A stretch of 64,000 nt of DNA from Vicinamibacterales bacterium. GTDB taxonomy: Bacteria > Acidobacteriota > Vicinamibacteria > Vicinamibacterales > UBA2999. The number at the start of each line of letters is the position of its first letter. The stretch's first letter is position 1. The stretch lies in contig JBAZYO010000007.1 in the NCBI GenBank assembly GCA_041659285.1, positions 1-64,000 on the forward strand. Direction: 5' to 3'. Positions 8,439 through 17,529 of the stretch are shown here, in pieces. A program made the position numbers and the translations under genes. The notes beneath the pieces are model-generated. The model saw nothing but the letters and a program-made list of their open reading frames with translations. It had not been told where the DNA came from and did no database searches.

Positions 8439-9446
8439 TCAGGGCTTCACAATCACGGTGATGTCGTCCGACCCGAACAGCGCGCCATCGTCGGCCAGGC
8501 TACGGAGCACGTAGGTTCCAGGCTCTGAGAACGTCACTTGAACGGTGACCTTGCCATCGGCCGGCATCACTGGCGCGGTCCACAGGGGCGCCCAGGGCGA
8601 GTTGGCGCCTGACCTCGTATCCTCCCACGCGACGACCTGGTCGGGCGTGAAGGTAACTTTCCCAGCGCCGCGGTAGACGAACCAGGACAGGTGCAGCCCG
8701 ACGTTCTTGCCCACCGTCACTCGTGTCGGCGGCGTCATGGCCCGGTTGGGTCGGATCGGATTCGCCGAATTGGGAGCGGTTCCCTCGGTGTCTCGGCGCG
8801 ACCCCTCATTGGCAACCGCCGCACCGGATAGGCCCGACATGCGCCGCTTCGGAATGCCGTCATCAACGACCTGGGCCACCAGCGTCAACGGCTGGCCGAC
8901 GCCCACGCTGCGGCTCGTCTCGGTGATCGTCACCGACGGCGGCTTGTTCGCGCGAACCTCCGGGCTGCTCGACCCGGCGCCAAGCGCGCCTGTTTCAGAC
9001 GCCTTGACCAGGTCGTTGAGCTCATAGTCGGTCAGCAGCGTCGCGTACGCCTTCTCGGTCTTACCATGGGTCGTCAGCGTCCAGACCAGTTCGTCCTTCG
9101 CGGTGAAATTGCTGGGGACGCGGATCTTGAAGACAAATCGGTTGCGGCGGGGCAGGAAGTGTGTCGGCTGTCCCATGTCAGCCCCGTTACTGAAGCTGTT
9201 GTCAGGACCAACCGGGACGTCGATCTCCTCTTCCCAGTTCCGGTTCATGTACCCGAACACGAAGTCGCGCGTTCCGTCCGGGTTCAGCACCCATCCCTCA
9301 TACGCGGGCGAGATGTTTTGCCCGCTGGCGTAGGAGAGGGACTGCGCGCTGGCGGTCGGGAGGGCCCACAGGAGCACTGCCGCGACGAGCAGGATGGCCA
9401 GAACTCGATGCGCCGAGAGACAGACAGAATGGATTCTCATCATCAT
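8439..9446 (-). CDS. Exported hypothetical protein with Ig-like region
   Basis: 335 aa with a clear signal peptide (VLAILLVAAVLLWALPTASA, cleavage near residue 35). The mature protein is beta-rich. Its C-terminal half contains stretches typical of Ig/PKD-type domains (PPSVTITETSRSVGVGQPLT and VTFSEPGTYVLRSLADDGAL). The start could be any of three consecutive ATG codons at 9446. The gene begins 9 nt after the stop of the cytochrome/monooxygenase gene, so the two are almost certainly co-transcribed. The role is unknown; being periplasmic or surface-located, it may work with the redox protein. Confidence 0.75.
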   Translation of the reverse strand: MMMRIHSVCLSAHRVLAILLVAAVLLWALPTASAQSLSYASGQNISPAYEGWVLNPDGTRDFVFGYMNRNWEEEIDVPVGPDNSFSNGADMGQPTHFLPRRNRFVFKIRVPSNFTAKDELVWTLTTHGKTEKAYATLLTDYELNDLVKASETGALGAGSSSPEVRANKPPSVTITETSRSVGVGQPLTLVAQVVDDGIPKRRMSGLSGAAVANEGSRRDTEGTAPNSANPIRPNRAMTPPTRVTVGKNVGLHLSWFVYRGAGKVTFTPDQVVAWEDTRSGANSPWAPLWTAPVMPADGKVTVQVTFSEPGTYVLRSLADDGALFGSDDITVIVKP

Positions 9447-9455
9447 GCCCCCCGG

Positions 9456-10928
9456 CTACTGCTGTTGCCGCGGCGTTGCCGTGGCAGCAGTCGGCAGTGG
9501 CTGGACGTTACACAGCGGACAGCCGAGCACAACGGTGTTTCCCGACAGCTTGAGTTTCTCCCGCCGTTTCGCCATCTCGTCCTTGAACTGCTCATCGCTC
9601 AGGCTCACGCGGGCGCCCAGATCGATGAACATGTTGGACACCGAGCGGTTGCCCGACCCCTGCCAGTTCCGCGGGTCGGGGACATTCTTGTTGGCCGGCG
9701 TGTTGTCCATGTAGCCGATGATGTGCATGACCGTGCCCTTCGGGAGCAGCGGCGCCGCGTCGTCGTCGAAGACGTATCCACGCACCCAACTGTGATCGTA
9801 TCCGACGCAGCTGAGGGTCTGGATGTTGTAACCCCAGATGGCCTCCAGGCACATGCGCGCGCCGGGCGCGTGCAGGTGGGGCTCAAACGAGATGACCTTG
9901 GTGTGCTCCGTCAGCACCGCGTACGCGTGCAACTCCTGATTGGCTTCCATCGGCTTGACGTCGATGTCCACACCATTGCCCAAGCCAATGCTCGATCGTT
10001 TGAACGCGGGCTTGAAGCCCTTCGGCGCGAACTTGAAGCCAATCTCCAAGTGCGCTGTGGTGTCCTGGCCGTTCGAGTGGGTATGCACCGAGTCAGACAC
10101 GATGCTGGAACCGGCCTCGAGGAGCCTCGCCGAATTCAGATCGAAGTAGTCCGCGTTGCGGCCAACTTCGTGCACCGGCCATGACGTGCCGGAGCCATCG
10201 AGGGCCGCGGAAAACGCGTCAACCTCTGGGCCCTTGCCCATGACCCGTGTGCTCCAGATCATGTGGTGCCACACGTAGCGCCCGCCAACCGTGGCACGAC
10301 CGGTGCCGACCCGAGGGACGTCGTTGACCTCTTTGACCTCCATGGCGACGACGTAGCGGTCTTCGGTCAAGCCGGTCGGGGCCCGGGGAATCTCGCCCCA
10401 CCAGTCGGGCGTGTTGGCCTTCACGACGATGTCAGCCGTCTTCACAATCAAATCGGGGGTGCCGATGTTCCAGGCGCGCGAATCGGCGTAGACCCTGGCG
10501 GGCGGCATATCGGCGGGATTGCCTTTCGCGGCCCCGGTATCCGCCCATTTGGCGATGGTCGCAACCTCCAGTTCGGTCAGCGACGGGTCGTCCTTGTAGT
10601 GCTGGATCCCGATGTTCTTTTCAGCGTACCAGGGCGGCATCACGCCGGCCTTCGGTCCAATCCCTGTCCGCTGCTTGATGGAGCGCGCCCAGGGGCGCGT
10701 TTCCTCGTAGGTCACCAGCGACATCGGCGCGACGCCGTCGGGCCGATGGCAGTTCTCGCAACTTCGCTGGAGGATCGGGGCGATGTCCTTCGTGAAGGTC
10801 ACCTCACCCGGGACGACGGGCGGCGCGGCCTTCAACGCGGACGGGGCTACCATGCCGGCCGCCGCAACGATCGCCAAAGCGAACCCGCCCGTGAGTGTCC
10901 AACCGACCTGTCTTCGAGCATCCATCAC
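9456..10928 (-). CDS. Exported cytochrome c / PHM-like copper monooxygenase fusion
   Basis: 490 aa with an N-terminal signal/anchor (residues about 11-35). A cytochrome c domain has one haem site CENCH (C57, C60, H61). After it comes a region with the spacing of copper ligands of peptidylglycine-monooxygenase-type enzymes: WHHM (H221-H222), VHTH (H282/H284), PHLH (H351, H353) and a Met in SNMFIDL (M433). In the known family two His-rich coppers hydroxylate a substrate C-H bond with an external electron donor. A covalently linked haem domain could supply that electron, which is inference. A CPLC pair lies near the C-terminus. It heads a leftward operon and starts 41 nt downstream of the conserved element at 10969-11013. 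Confidence 0.75.
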   Translation of the reverse strand: MMDARRQVGWTLTGGFALAIVAAAGMVAPSALKAAPPVVPGEVTFTKDIAPILQRSCENCHRPDGVAPMSLVTYEETRPWARSIKQRTGIGPKAGVMPPWYAEKNIGIQHYKDDPSLTELEVATIAKWADTGAAKGNPADMPPARVYADSRAWNIGTPDLIVKTADIVVKANTPDWWGEIPRAPTGLTEDRYVVAMEVKEVNDVPRVGTGRATVGGRYVWHHMIWSTRVMGKGPEVDAFSAALDGSGTSWPVHEVGRNADYFDLNSARLLEAGSSIVSDSVHTHSNGQDTTAHLEIGFKFAPKGFKPAFKRSSIGLGNGVDIDVKPMEANQELHAYAVLTEHTKVISFEPHLHAPGARMCLEAIWGYNIQTLSCVGYDHSWVRGYVFDDDAAPLLPKGTVMHIIGYMDNTPANKNVPDPRNWQGSGNRSVSNMFIDLGARVSLSDEQFKDEMAKRREKLKLSGNTVVLGCPLCNVQPLPTAATATPRQQQ

Positions 10929-10968
10929 ATGTCACTCCTTCGCGAACCGGAGAATCAAGAATCCTAGG

Positions 10969-11013
10969 TTTGTAACACCTTTGTTTCCTACCCGTTGTCG
11001 CAACTTGTCGCAA
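10969..11013 (-). promoter_or_regulatory. Conserved promoter/operator element, copy A
   Basis: TTTGTAACACCTTTG (10969-10983), an 11-nt spacer, TTGTCGCAA (10995-11003), 1 nt, then TTGTCGCAA again (11005-11013). On the minus strand the 15-mer holds an extended -10-like TGTTACAAA. The two TTGCGACAA boxes repeat at 10-bp phase in the -35 region, the usual layout for an OmpR-family activator. The same element with the same 11-nt spacer occurs at 17530-17573. It lies between the cytochrome/monooxygenase operon and the TAXI-kinase-regulator operon. Confidence 0.7.
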
Positions 11014-11098
11014 GTGGACGGCCGGGCTGGCGGCCCATCCTTGATCCCAAGGCCACGTTCTGTAAAGCTCTGCGCACCGGCCCGGGTGTCGGTCCCCC

Positions 11099-12073
11099 AT
11101 GACGCGGCGTACCAGACAGCTTCGGCACTACCTATGGGAGGCCCCAGGCGGCCTCCTGGTCGCCGCGCTGCTCGTCGGTACGGCCGGCATCGCCTGTCGC
11201 GCTCCGTCTCCCCCCGTCCGGACACGGCCGATTGTGCGAATCGCCAGGGCCTTCCCCCCCCTGAGCGACCGGTTGGCCGAGGAATATCGCCGGACGCTGC
11301 CAGGCCTCGACATCCGGCTCGAGGACGTCGGCGACGCGCTCGAGGCCATCCAGAACAACACGGCGGACCTGGGAATCACGACGGCGGACCACGCCTACGC
11401 CGACTACTGGAATATCGAGCGCGTGCCCGAATCCGAGAAGCTGGTCCGGGGGCTCTCGCTCCTGCAGCCGCTGTCGGCCTACGTGCTGGTTCGGCCGGGG
11501 TCCCGCATCCGCCGGGTGGAAGACCTCGCCGGACGTGTTGTAGTGGTTGGTCCAAAGAACACGACCAGCTGGACGCTCGGCAACCTTGTGCTCGAGGCCG
11601 TTGGCGCCCGGCCACGGCTGATCCGCAGCGTGAACACGCGGGCGGAGGGCGCTAAGGCCCTCAAAGATGGGAGCGCAGACGCCATTATTCTTCCCGGCTA
11701 CACCTATCCCGATGAAGCCACGCAGGCTACGATTCGCGAGGGCGCGTATCTGATTCCGATTGAAGGCCCTGGCGTCGACGGCCTCCGGCGCCGTTTCCCG
11801 TTCATTCGGGCCACCGCGATACCGCGCAACATCTATCCGGGACAAGACCGGGTGATCCCCACGGTCGGACTCGACATGGTGGTGGTATGCCGCCGCGATC
11901 TCGACGAGTCGGTCGTGCACGACCTCACGCAACAGCTCTTCGATTCGTTCCCCAGGCTGTCTGGTGTGGAGGCCTCGCTGCGGTTCCTCGATCTCGATCG
12001 GGCACCGGCCACGCCCCTGCCGATCCATCCAGGCGCCGCTCGGTACTTCCGAGAGCGCGAGCTGTCACGTTGA
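11099..12073 (+). CDS. TAXI-family solute-binding lipoprotein
   Basis: 324 aa. The N-terminus carries a lipoprotein signal with lipobox GTAGIAC (C33). The body is a TAXI/TRAP-associated binding protein: the family pocket motif appears as VVVVGPKNTTSWTLGNLVLE, and a second conserved stretch reads DGSADAIILPGYTYPD. These proteins normally hand small organic acids or amino acids to a TRAP transporter. No TRAP membrane subunit is present here. Instead the gene overlaps the sensor-kinase gene by TGATG (stop 12071-12073, start 12073), so the protein probably works as the periplasmic ligand sensor of the two-component system. Ligand unknown. Confidence 0.85.
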   Translation: MTRRTRQLRHYLWEAPGGLLVAALLVGTAGIACRAPSPPVRTRPIVRIARAFPPLSDRLAEEYRRTLPGLDIRLEDVGDALEAIQNNTADLGITTADHAYADYWNIERVPESEKLVRGLSLLQPLSAYVLVRPGSRIRRVEDLAGRVVVVGPKNTTSWTLGNLVLEAVGARPRLIRSVNTRAEGAKALKDGSADAIILPGYTYPDEATQATIREGAYLIPIEGPGVDGLRRRFPFIRATAIPRNIYPGQDRVIPTVGLDMVVVCRRDLDESVVHDLTQQLFDSFPRLSGVEASLRFLDLDRAPATPLPIHPGAARYFRERELSR

Positions 12074-13740
12074 TGTCCCTGCTGGCGAGGCTCCGAGTGA
12101 CTCCCTGGCTGGCCCTGGGTGCTTATCTCTCAGCGGCCGCGCTGGTCTGGCTCGGCTATCGCGCGATTGTCGAGTGGGAACATGCCGCGGCGATGCTGGC
12201 CTGGAAGCGGGCCGAGGCAGCGGCCAATCTGCTCGTCGCGGCGCTGGCGCGCGACATGCGTGGCGCGCAGCTGCTCGTGCTGTCTGCGGCCGACAGCCGG
12301 GACGCCCCCGAGGGCGCGGGCGCCGACCTCTTCGACCCCGTCGAACACGCGCTCGCGAGGTACCCCTATCCGGAAGTGTTCTTCTCGTGGCACGGCTCCG
12401 CGGCTCCAGACGCGGTCACCTTCTACAGCCGGGCGGAACGGCGGCCGCCGTGGCTCTCGCGCCTCGACCAGGCGGAGACGGTTCCGATCGTCGTCGGCCG
12501 CGAACCGGGCATCGGAGCGCGCCTCGTCAATCGCGTGATGCACGACGGGACACAGGGCCGGCGGTTCTCGGTGTTCAACCTGGCGGTGGCCGGCGCGACC
12601 TACCAGGTCGTGGCGGCCCTCTCTCATACGGATGCGCGACAGGAACGGCCGGCGACGGTCCTGGGGTTCATGGTCAACCTGGACTGGGTGCGCGGACGCT
12701 ACCTCAGCGATCTGACGACGCAGGTGGCCCGCATCGAAAGCCGCGACGGCGACCTCGACTTTGCCCTTCTCGACGAGCGGGGCACGCCGGTCGTCGGTGG
12801 CCCGACGCCTCAGCCGCGCACTGTCGCCGAGCAGCGTAGTTTTCCGATGGCCTTCTTCGATCCGCTCACTGTGGCCATCGACCCCCCGGCGGATCTCGAG
12901 ATTCCGTCGTGGTCGGTGGTGGTGGGCGCCGATCGGGACGTCACGCTCGCGGCCGCCGGCCGGGGGGCGCGGCGCACCCTCGACGTAGCGGCCGCGATGG
13001 CGCTGGCCCTGACGGCCGGGCTCTTCCTCAGCCTGCGGGCCGCCCGCGCCAGTGCGAAGCTCGCGGAAATGCGCGCCGACTTCGTCTCCGCTGTCACGCA
13101 CGAGCTGAAGACCCCGATCGCGAACATGCGGGCGATCAACGAGACACTGGGCTCGGGCCGTACCACCGCCGAGATGACGCGCGAATACGCGCAGATGGGC
13201 CTGCGCGAGGCCAACCGGCTGACGCGGCTGATCGACAACCTCCTCGCCTATGCGAGAGTCACAGACGTCGCCGACCTGTATTCGTTCGAGCGGGTCGCTC
13301 TCGAAACCATCGTCGATCGCAGCCTGCAGGAGTTCACGCCGACGCTGACGGCCGAACGCTTCGAGGTGCACGTCGACCTGCCAGAAGAGTTGCCCGCGGT
13401 ACGCGCTGATCCCACGGCGTTGAACCTGATGCTGAATAACCTGTTGGACAACGCAATCCGTTACTCTCGCGAACGGCGGCACGTCACCATCGCCGCGCGG
13501 CGAAGGGGTGAGACCGTCGTCCTCTCGGTCACCGACCAGGGGGTCGGCATCCCCGCGAGCGAGATCGGCAGCGTGACGCGAAAGTTCTTCCGAGGCCGAC
13601 AGGCGGTGACGGGAGGCAGCGGATTGGGCCTGGCCATCGTCGACCGCATCGTGACCGACCACGCGGGGGCGCTGGACATCTCCAGCGTCGCCGGGTCCGG
13701 GACCACTGTCTCCGTCACCCTGCCCATCCTGGCGCCATGA
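12073..13740 (+). CDS. Sensor histidine kinase
   Basis: 555 aa. A membrane segment near residues 10-32 and another near 303-322 flank a periplasmic region of about 270 residues with no recognised sensor family. The cytoplasmic part has a HisKA box THELKTPIANMRAINE (phospho-acceptor H343), an N box NNLLDNAIRYS, and G boxes DQGVGIP and GSGLGLAIV. The start at 12073 overlaps the TAXI gene stop, and the stop overlaps the regulator start at 13737 (ATGA), so the three genes are translationally coupled. The extracytoplasmic part is likely to read the TAXI lipoprotein. Confidence 0.93.
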   Translation: MSLLARLRVTPWLALGAYLSAAALVWLGYRAIVEWEHAAAMLAWKRAEAAANLLVAALARDMRGAQLLVLSAADSRDAPEGAGADLFDPVEHALARYPYPEVFFSWHGSAAPDAVTFYSRAERRPPWLSRLDQAETVPIVVGREPGIGARLVNRVMHDGTQGRRFSVFNLAVAGATYQVVAALSHTDARQERPATVLGFMVNLDWVRGRYLSDLTTQVARIESRDGDLDFALLDERGTPVVGGPTPQPRTVAEQRSFPMAFFDPLTVAIDPPADLEIPSWSVVVGADRDVTLAAAGRGARRTLDVAAAMALALTAGLFLSLRAARASAKLAEMRADFVSAVTHELKTPIANMRAINETLGSGRTTAEMTREYAQMGLREANRLTRLIDNLLAYARVTDVADLYSFERVALETIVDRSLQEFTPTLTAERFEVHVDLPEELPAVRADPTALNLMLNNLLDNAIRYSRERRHVTIAARRRGETVVLSVTDQGVGIPASEIGSVTRKFFRGRQAVTGGSGLGLAIVDRIVTDHAGALDISSVAGSGTTVSVTLPILAP

Positions 13741-14435
13741 AGAAGAAGATGCGCGTCCTCGTCGTCGAAGACGACCCCGTGCTGTCGCGGGTCCTCTGTG
13801 ACAATCTGGCCTTCGAGGGCTTTGAGACGCGCCCGGTCGCCGACGGGGCGCTCGCCCTGCAGGCCGCACGGGAGTTTTCTCCAGACCTCGTCCTGCTGGA
13901 CATCAATCTGCCCGGCACGAGCGGCCTGGACTTGTGCAAGACCTGGCGCCGCGGGTCACGCACGCCGATCATCCTGCTGACTGCCAAGGGTCAGAAGAGC
14001 GACAAAGTCGAAGGCCTGAAACTCGGCGCCGACGACTACGTGACCAAGCCGTTTGACCTCGAGGAGCTCCTGGCCCGCATCCACGCCGTCTTGCGCCGGG
14101 CGAGGCCCGAGGTGTCACGGCTCGTCCTGGGCACCGTCACGATCGACTTCGCCAGGCTCTCCGCCTGGAACGGGACCAACGAGATCGAGATGACACACCG
14201 GGACTTCGAACTCCTGCATTACCTGGCGGAGCGGCCTAACAGCATCGTGCGCCGTGACGAGCTGCTGCGCGCGGTCTGGGGCTATCCCGAAACGGCGCAC
14301 ACGCGCGCGGTCGACCACGCCATCGCCCGCCTGCGCAAGAAGATCGAGGCCGAGCCGCACAAGCCGCGATTCATCCACACCGTCCACGGCGACGGCTACT
14401 TCCTCGCCCCGGACGGCAGCGACACGCCCGCCTGA
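13737..14435 (+). CDS. OmpR-family response regulator
   Basis: 232 aa. The receiver domain has the acidic pair EDD near residue 11, phospho-acceptor D55 in LVLLDINLPG and the conserved Lys in DDYVTKPF. A winged-helix DNA-binding domain follows, ending RFIHTVHGDGYFL, typical of the OmpR/PhoB family. It is cognate to the kinase by overlap. Regulators of this family bind tandem repeats at 10-11-bp phase, and the two TTGTCGCAA boxes in the flanking intergenic regions have that form, so it is the best candidate to control both (inference). Confidence 0.93.
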   Translation: MKKKMRVLVVEDDPVLSRVLCDNLAFEGFETRPVADGALALQAAREFSPDLVLLDINLPGTSGLDLCKTWRRGSRTPIILLTAKGQKSDKVEGLKLGADDYVTKPFDLEELLARIHAVLRRARPEVSRLVLGTVTIDFARLSAWNGTNEIEMTHRDFELLHYLAERPNSIVRRDELLRAVWGYPETAHTRAVDHAIARLRKKIEAEPHKPRFIHTVHGDGYFLAPDGSDTPA

Positions 14436-14442
14436 AACACGA

Positions 14443-14473
14443 CGGGCCAGCCCCCTTAGCGAGGGCTGGCCCG
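14443..14473. terminator. Bidirectional terminator hairpin between response regulator and receptor
   Basis: CGGGCCAGCCC (14443-14453) pairs with GGGCTGGCCCG (14463-14473), 11 bp perfect, 9-nt loop. It lies between the convergent ends of the response-regulator gene and the TonB receptor gene. There is no T-run on either side. Confidence 0.6.
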
Positions 14474-14477
14474 GAAA

Positions 14478-14493
14478 TCCGCCTGGCGGCGGA
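14478..14493. repeat. Degenerate REP-like palindrome
   Basis: TCCGCC (14478-14483) and GGCGGA (14488-14493), followed by CACCACA. The stem and the tail resemble the better copies at 25903, 32875, 51016 and 62213. Confidence 0.4.
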
Positions 14494-14510
14494 CACCACA
14501 GTGGGTCCGC

Positions 14511-17444
14511 TTAGAAGTCGAGCTGCGCGCCGACCTTGAGGAAGCGGCCCACGAGAATCTGGGTCGGCCGCTGCCAGTTGGGGCCGTAGGTGCTGTTCAG
14601 CGTGACGACGGGACTGGCATTGAGGGCGTTATAGACATCCGCCATGAGCCGGATCCGCCTGGATCCCGTCCGCAGCAGCTTGGACAGGCGCAGGTCCACC
14701 TGGTTGATCCGATCGCCGAACATTGTGCCCGGCTCAACGAGTGCCACGTTGTACGTCGTCGATCCCGCCAGATTACGGCCCAGTGACGGCGCAATCGCGG
14801 CATTGGTCGCGGCCCAGTTCGCCTGGATTTCCCGTCCGGGAATGCTCTGGAAGGCCACGCTTGCCTGGATGTCCCACGGGAACGTATGCCCGGCGATCAG
14901 CTTGTACTGCGTCTGGAACGGGGTCGTCCACTCGCAATACTGAGTGGGCGTGGTCACGCTCCCGTTCACGAACTGCCCGGGATTGTCGATCGCGCTGCAG
15001 TTCTTGTACTCCGAGCGGCCGGTGCTCAATCCGCCCTGCAGGAACGACCGGCTGCCAAGCCGCGCGTTCACGTTCACGTCGACCCCCTGCCAGACTTCGC
15101 GGCGCTGCTTGGACGCGTCGTTGAAGGTGACCAGGTTCTTTACCTGGCCGGCCTTGCTCGGAACGACGTCGTAAAGACCGCAGATCCGCTGTCCGCTCAT
15201 CGGCAGCCTGGAGTCGGTAGGCACCGTGACGCAAAACTGTTGGAAGTCGTCCGGCGTAACCAACAGATTGTCCGACGTCGTGAAGTGGCCCTGGCTCCGC
15301 CGGAAGTAGCTCACTTCGGTGCCCACGCGCGGCAACAGCTCGTGCTGCACGCCGGCCGAGATCTCCCAGTTGTTGCGACGGACGCCCCATCCCTCCCTGA
15401 CCGCGTCGTCGTACGACGTGGTGGCGACGGCCGAGCCGACGGGGCCTGGGCTCTGCGCCCCGCTCAACTCACTCAACTGCGGAATGAAGTCGCCGTTGGC
15501 ATCGGTCCAACTCTGCGTCGACGAGTTGATGCTCGTCGTGATTGGATTATTGAGAGCCGCAAAGCTGGTCGCCGACTGCGCGACATACCGGTTCACGGTC
15601 GCCTTCACCGCCGTCTTGCCCGTACCGAACAGGTCGTAGACCAATCCCAGCCGTGGCGAGATGTCCTTCCAGTTCGGCACGTTCTTCACGGCCGCCCACG
15701 AACGGGCGGGCACCCAGGTGCCGGCCGGCGTCTCCTGCGCCGGCACCGACTGGTTCATGTAATCGAAGCGCACACCGATATTCGCCGTCAGCCGTTGCAT
15801 CGTCCAGGTGTCCTGCAGGAACACGCCGAGGTCGGCTTCGAGATTCTCTTTTTCGGCGTACGGCGTCGAGTACCGGCGGATGCCAATCGGCCGGCCATTG
15901 TTGAAGATCAGCTGGGTGTCGCTGGCCGTCATCCAGTTCCGGACGATGCGCTCGCCCTCCACGAGGGTCATGCCGAATTTCATCTGGTGCGAGCCGGTCA
16001 CGTAGTTGAAGGCCGCCCGCCAGTTCCGCGTCGCGGAAAAGTTGTAGTTGAACGGCGCGCCGTAGGCCCGGTAGGTGATCCCGAGAGCGGCGTCCTGGAC
16101 GCCGTAGCCCTCCGACGTCAGCCGGCCCGTCGCCGAGTCGACCGGCACACCGTCGTCCTGCGGCAGGCGGGTCCACGTCGTGCTCAGGTTCGAGAATCCA
16201 GCCGTGAACAGCAGGCGCGAGCTGATCGTCGAGGTGTAGGACATCGTGCCGTACCAGTTCAACGGCAGGTTCTGGACCGGCGTCGCCTCGCCGGGACGTG
16301 TCGAGCTCACCGTCCAGTGGCACGTGCAACGCGGCTGGTAGTCGTAAAAGAACGCGAGCTTGTTCTTCGGGCTCACCTGCCACGTGAGCCGCAGGTTGTG
16401 GCTGCGCAGGCGCTGGTCGTCGTAGGCCTGGCGGGACGTGTCCGGCTCGTACTTGTAGTCGGCCGGATTGAGCTCGTAGTACGCATCTGCCCGAAGGTTC
16501 TGGTAGCCCCACACCCGCTGGGCGCTGAAGAACCACAACTTGTCTTTCTTGATCGGGCCGCCGAGGGAGATGCTGAAATCGTAGATCTTGTTGACGCGGT
16601 CCGGCGACTTCACGCCGGTCGCTCTCAACTCGTCGGTGAAGTTGCTGTTGGTCATCGACTTGTTCGCGAAGTTACCGAACAGCGAGCCAGCGAATCTGTT
16701 CCCACCCTCTTTCGGGATGATGTTGACCCGCACGCCGCCGCCGGTCGACTCCGCCGAACTGGCGCCCACTTCGACGGTCACCTCCTGCGTCGAGGCGTCG
16801 TTGGACGACACGCCAGTGGACGAGGTGTCGCCGAGCAGCAGCCCCAGCCGCATGCCGTCCATCTCGATGACCTTGTCACCTTGGGCTCCGCCGTGAGCGG
16901 CCATGGCATTCTGCTGTTCCCCGGCCGACCCGCCGACGTCGGCGGTCGAGCTGGTCACGCCAACCGTGAGCATGCCGAGCTGCGACCAGCTCTTGCCGGT
17001 CGGAATTGCATCGATCACTTCCTTCGAAATGAGGTTTTGCTTGACGACGCTCTGGACGTCGACGACGGGTGTGGCGCCAGACACCGTGACCGTCTCTTCG
17101 AGGGTCCCGACCTTGAGCTGCGCGTTGACATTCGCCGAGAACCCCGCGCCAAGCTCGATACCTTCTCGCCTGACCACGGAGAACCCCGGTAACTCAAATG
17201 AGACCGTGAAGGTCCCGGGGCGCAATTCGACGATGGCGTACCGACCGTTGCTGTCGGTGATGACCGTACGCGAGCCCTCGATGAGCGCCGGACTCGTCGC
17301 CTGAACCGTCACGCCGGGAAGTACACCGCCGGAGGCGTCAGTCACCACGCCTGCAATACTGCTGCTCTGGGCCATGGCCGGCGCCGGAAGCAGGCAGAAG
17401 CAGACAACCACGATCCCAGCCAGACAAGCAAAAAACCTTCTCAT
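14511..17444 (-). CDS. TonB-dependent receptor, Oar-like, with carboxypeptidase-regulatory domain
   Basis: 977 aa from the ATG at 17444, chosen because a signal peptide (FFACLAGIVVVCFCLLPAPA, cut near residue 25) follows at once. A start 7 codons upstream is possible. The carboxypeptidase-regulatory domain follows (SSSIAGVVTDASGGVLPGVT, then YAIVELRPGTFTVSFELPGF), then the plug (residues about 110-230), then a barrel ending in AQLDF with the terminal Phe. It imports an unknown ligand across the outer membrane. Its promoter region holds copy B of the conserved element, so it probably belongs to the TAXI-kinase-regulator regulon. Confidence 0.9.
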   Translation of the reverse strand: MRRFFACLAGIVVVCFCLLPAPAMAQSSSIAGVVTDASGGVLPGVTVQATSPALIEGSRTVITDSNGRYAIVELRPGTFTVSFELPGFSVVRREGIELGAGFSANVNAQLKVGTLEETVTVSGATPVVDVQSVVKQNLISKEVIDAIPTGKSWSQLGMLTVGVTSSTADVGGSAGEQQNAMAAHGGAQGDKVIEMDGMRLGLLLGDTSSTGVSSNDASTQEVTVEVGASSAESTGGGVRVNIIPKEGGNRFAGSLFGNFANKSMTNSNFTDELRATGVKSPDRVNKIYDFSISLGGPIKKDKLWFFSAQRVWGYQNLRADAYYELNPADYKYEPDTSRQAYDDQRLRSHNLRLTWQVSPKNKLAFFYDYQPRCTCHWTVSSTRPGEATPVQNLPLNWYGTMSYTSTISSRLLFTAGFSNLSTTWTRLPQDDGVPVDSATGRLTSEGYGVQDAALGITYRAYGAPFNYNFSATRNWRAAFNYVTGSHQMKFGMTLVEGERIVRNWMTASDTQLIFNNGRPIGIRRYSTPYAEKENLEADLGVFLQDTWTMQRLTANIGVRFDYMNQSVPAQETPAGTWVPARSWAAVKNVPNWKDISPRLGLVYDLFGTGKTAVKATVNRYVAQSATSFAALNNPITTSINSSTQSWTDANGDFIPQLSELSGAQSPGPVGSAVATTSYDDAVREGWGVRRNNWEISAGVQHELLPRVGTEVSYFRRSQGHFTTSDNLLVTPDDFQQFCVTVPTDSRLPMSGQRICGLYDVVPSKAGQVKNLVTFNDASKQRREVWQGVDVNVNARLGSRSFLQGGLSTGRSEYKNCSAIDNPGQFVNGSVTTPTQYCEWTTPFQTQYKLIAGHTFPWDIQASVAFQSIPGREIQANWAATNAAIAPSLGRNLAGSTTYNVALVEPGTMFGDRINQVDLRLSKLLRTGSRRIRLMADVYNALNASPVVTLNSTYGPNWQRPTQILVGRFLKVGAQLDF

Positions 17445-17529
17445 TAATCTGTCCTCCCCAACCACGCCACAATGGAGCTAGTGGCAATGGCGCACTTTCA
17501 AAACAGCAACCTTGTAGGTAGTCGCGCGT

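Noticed and set aside
11099..12073. Reading the TAXI gene as part of a TRAP transporter operon
   Set aside because: No 4TM or 12TM subunit is adjacent; both neighbours on its strand are two-component genes with overlapping starts and stops.
14886..17192. 768-codon plus-strand frame opposite the second Oar-like receptor
   Set aside because: Shadow frame; low-complexity basic sequence, no recognisable motif, fully covered by the receptor gene.
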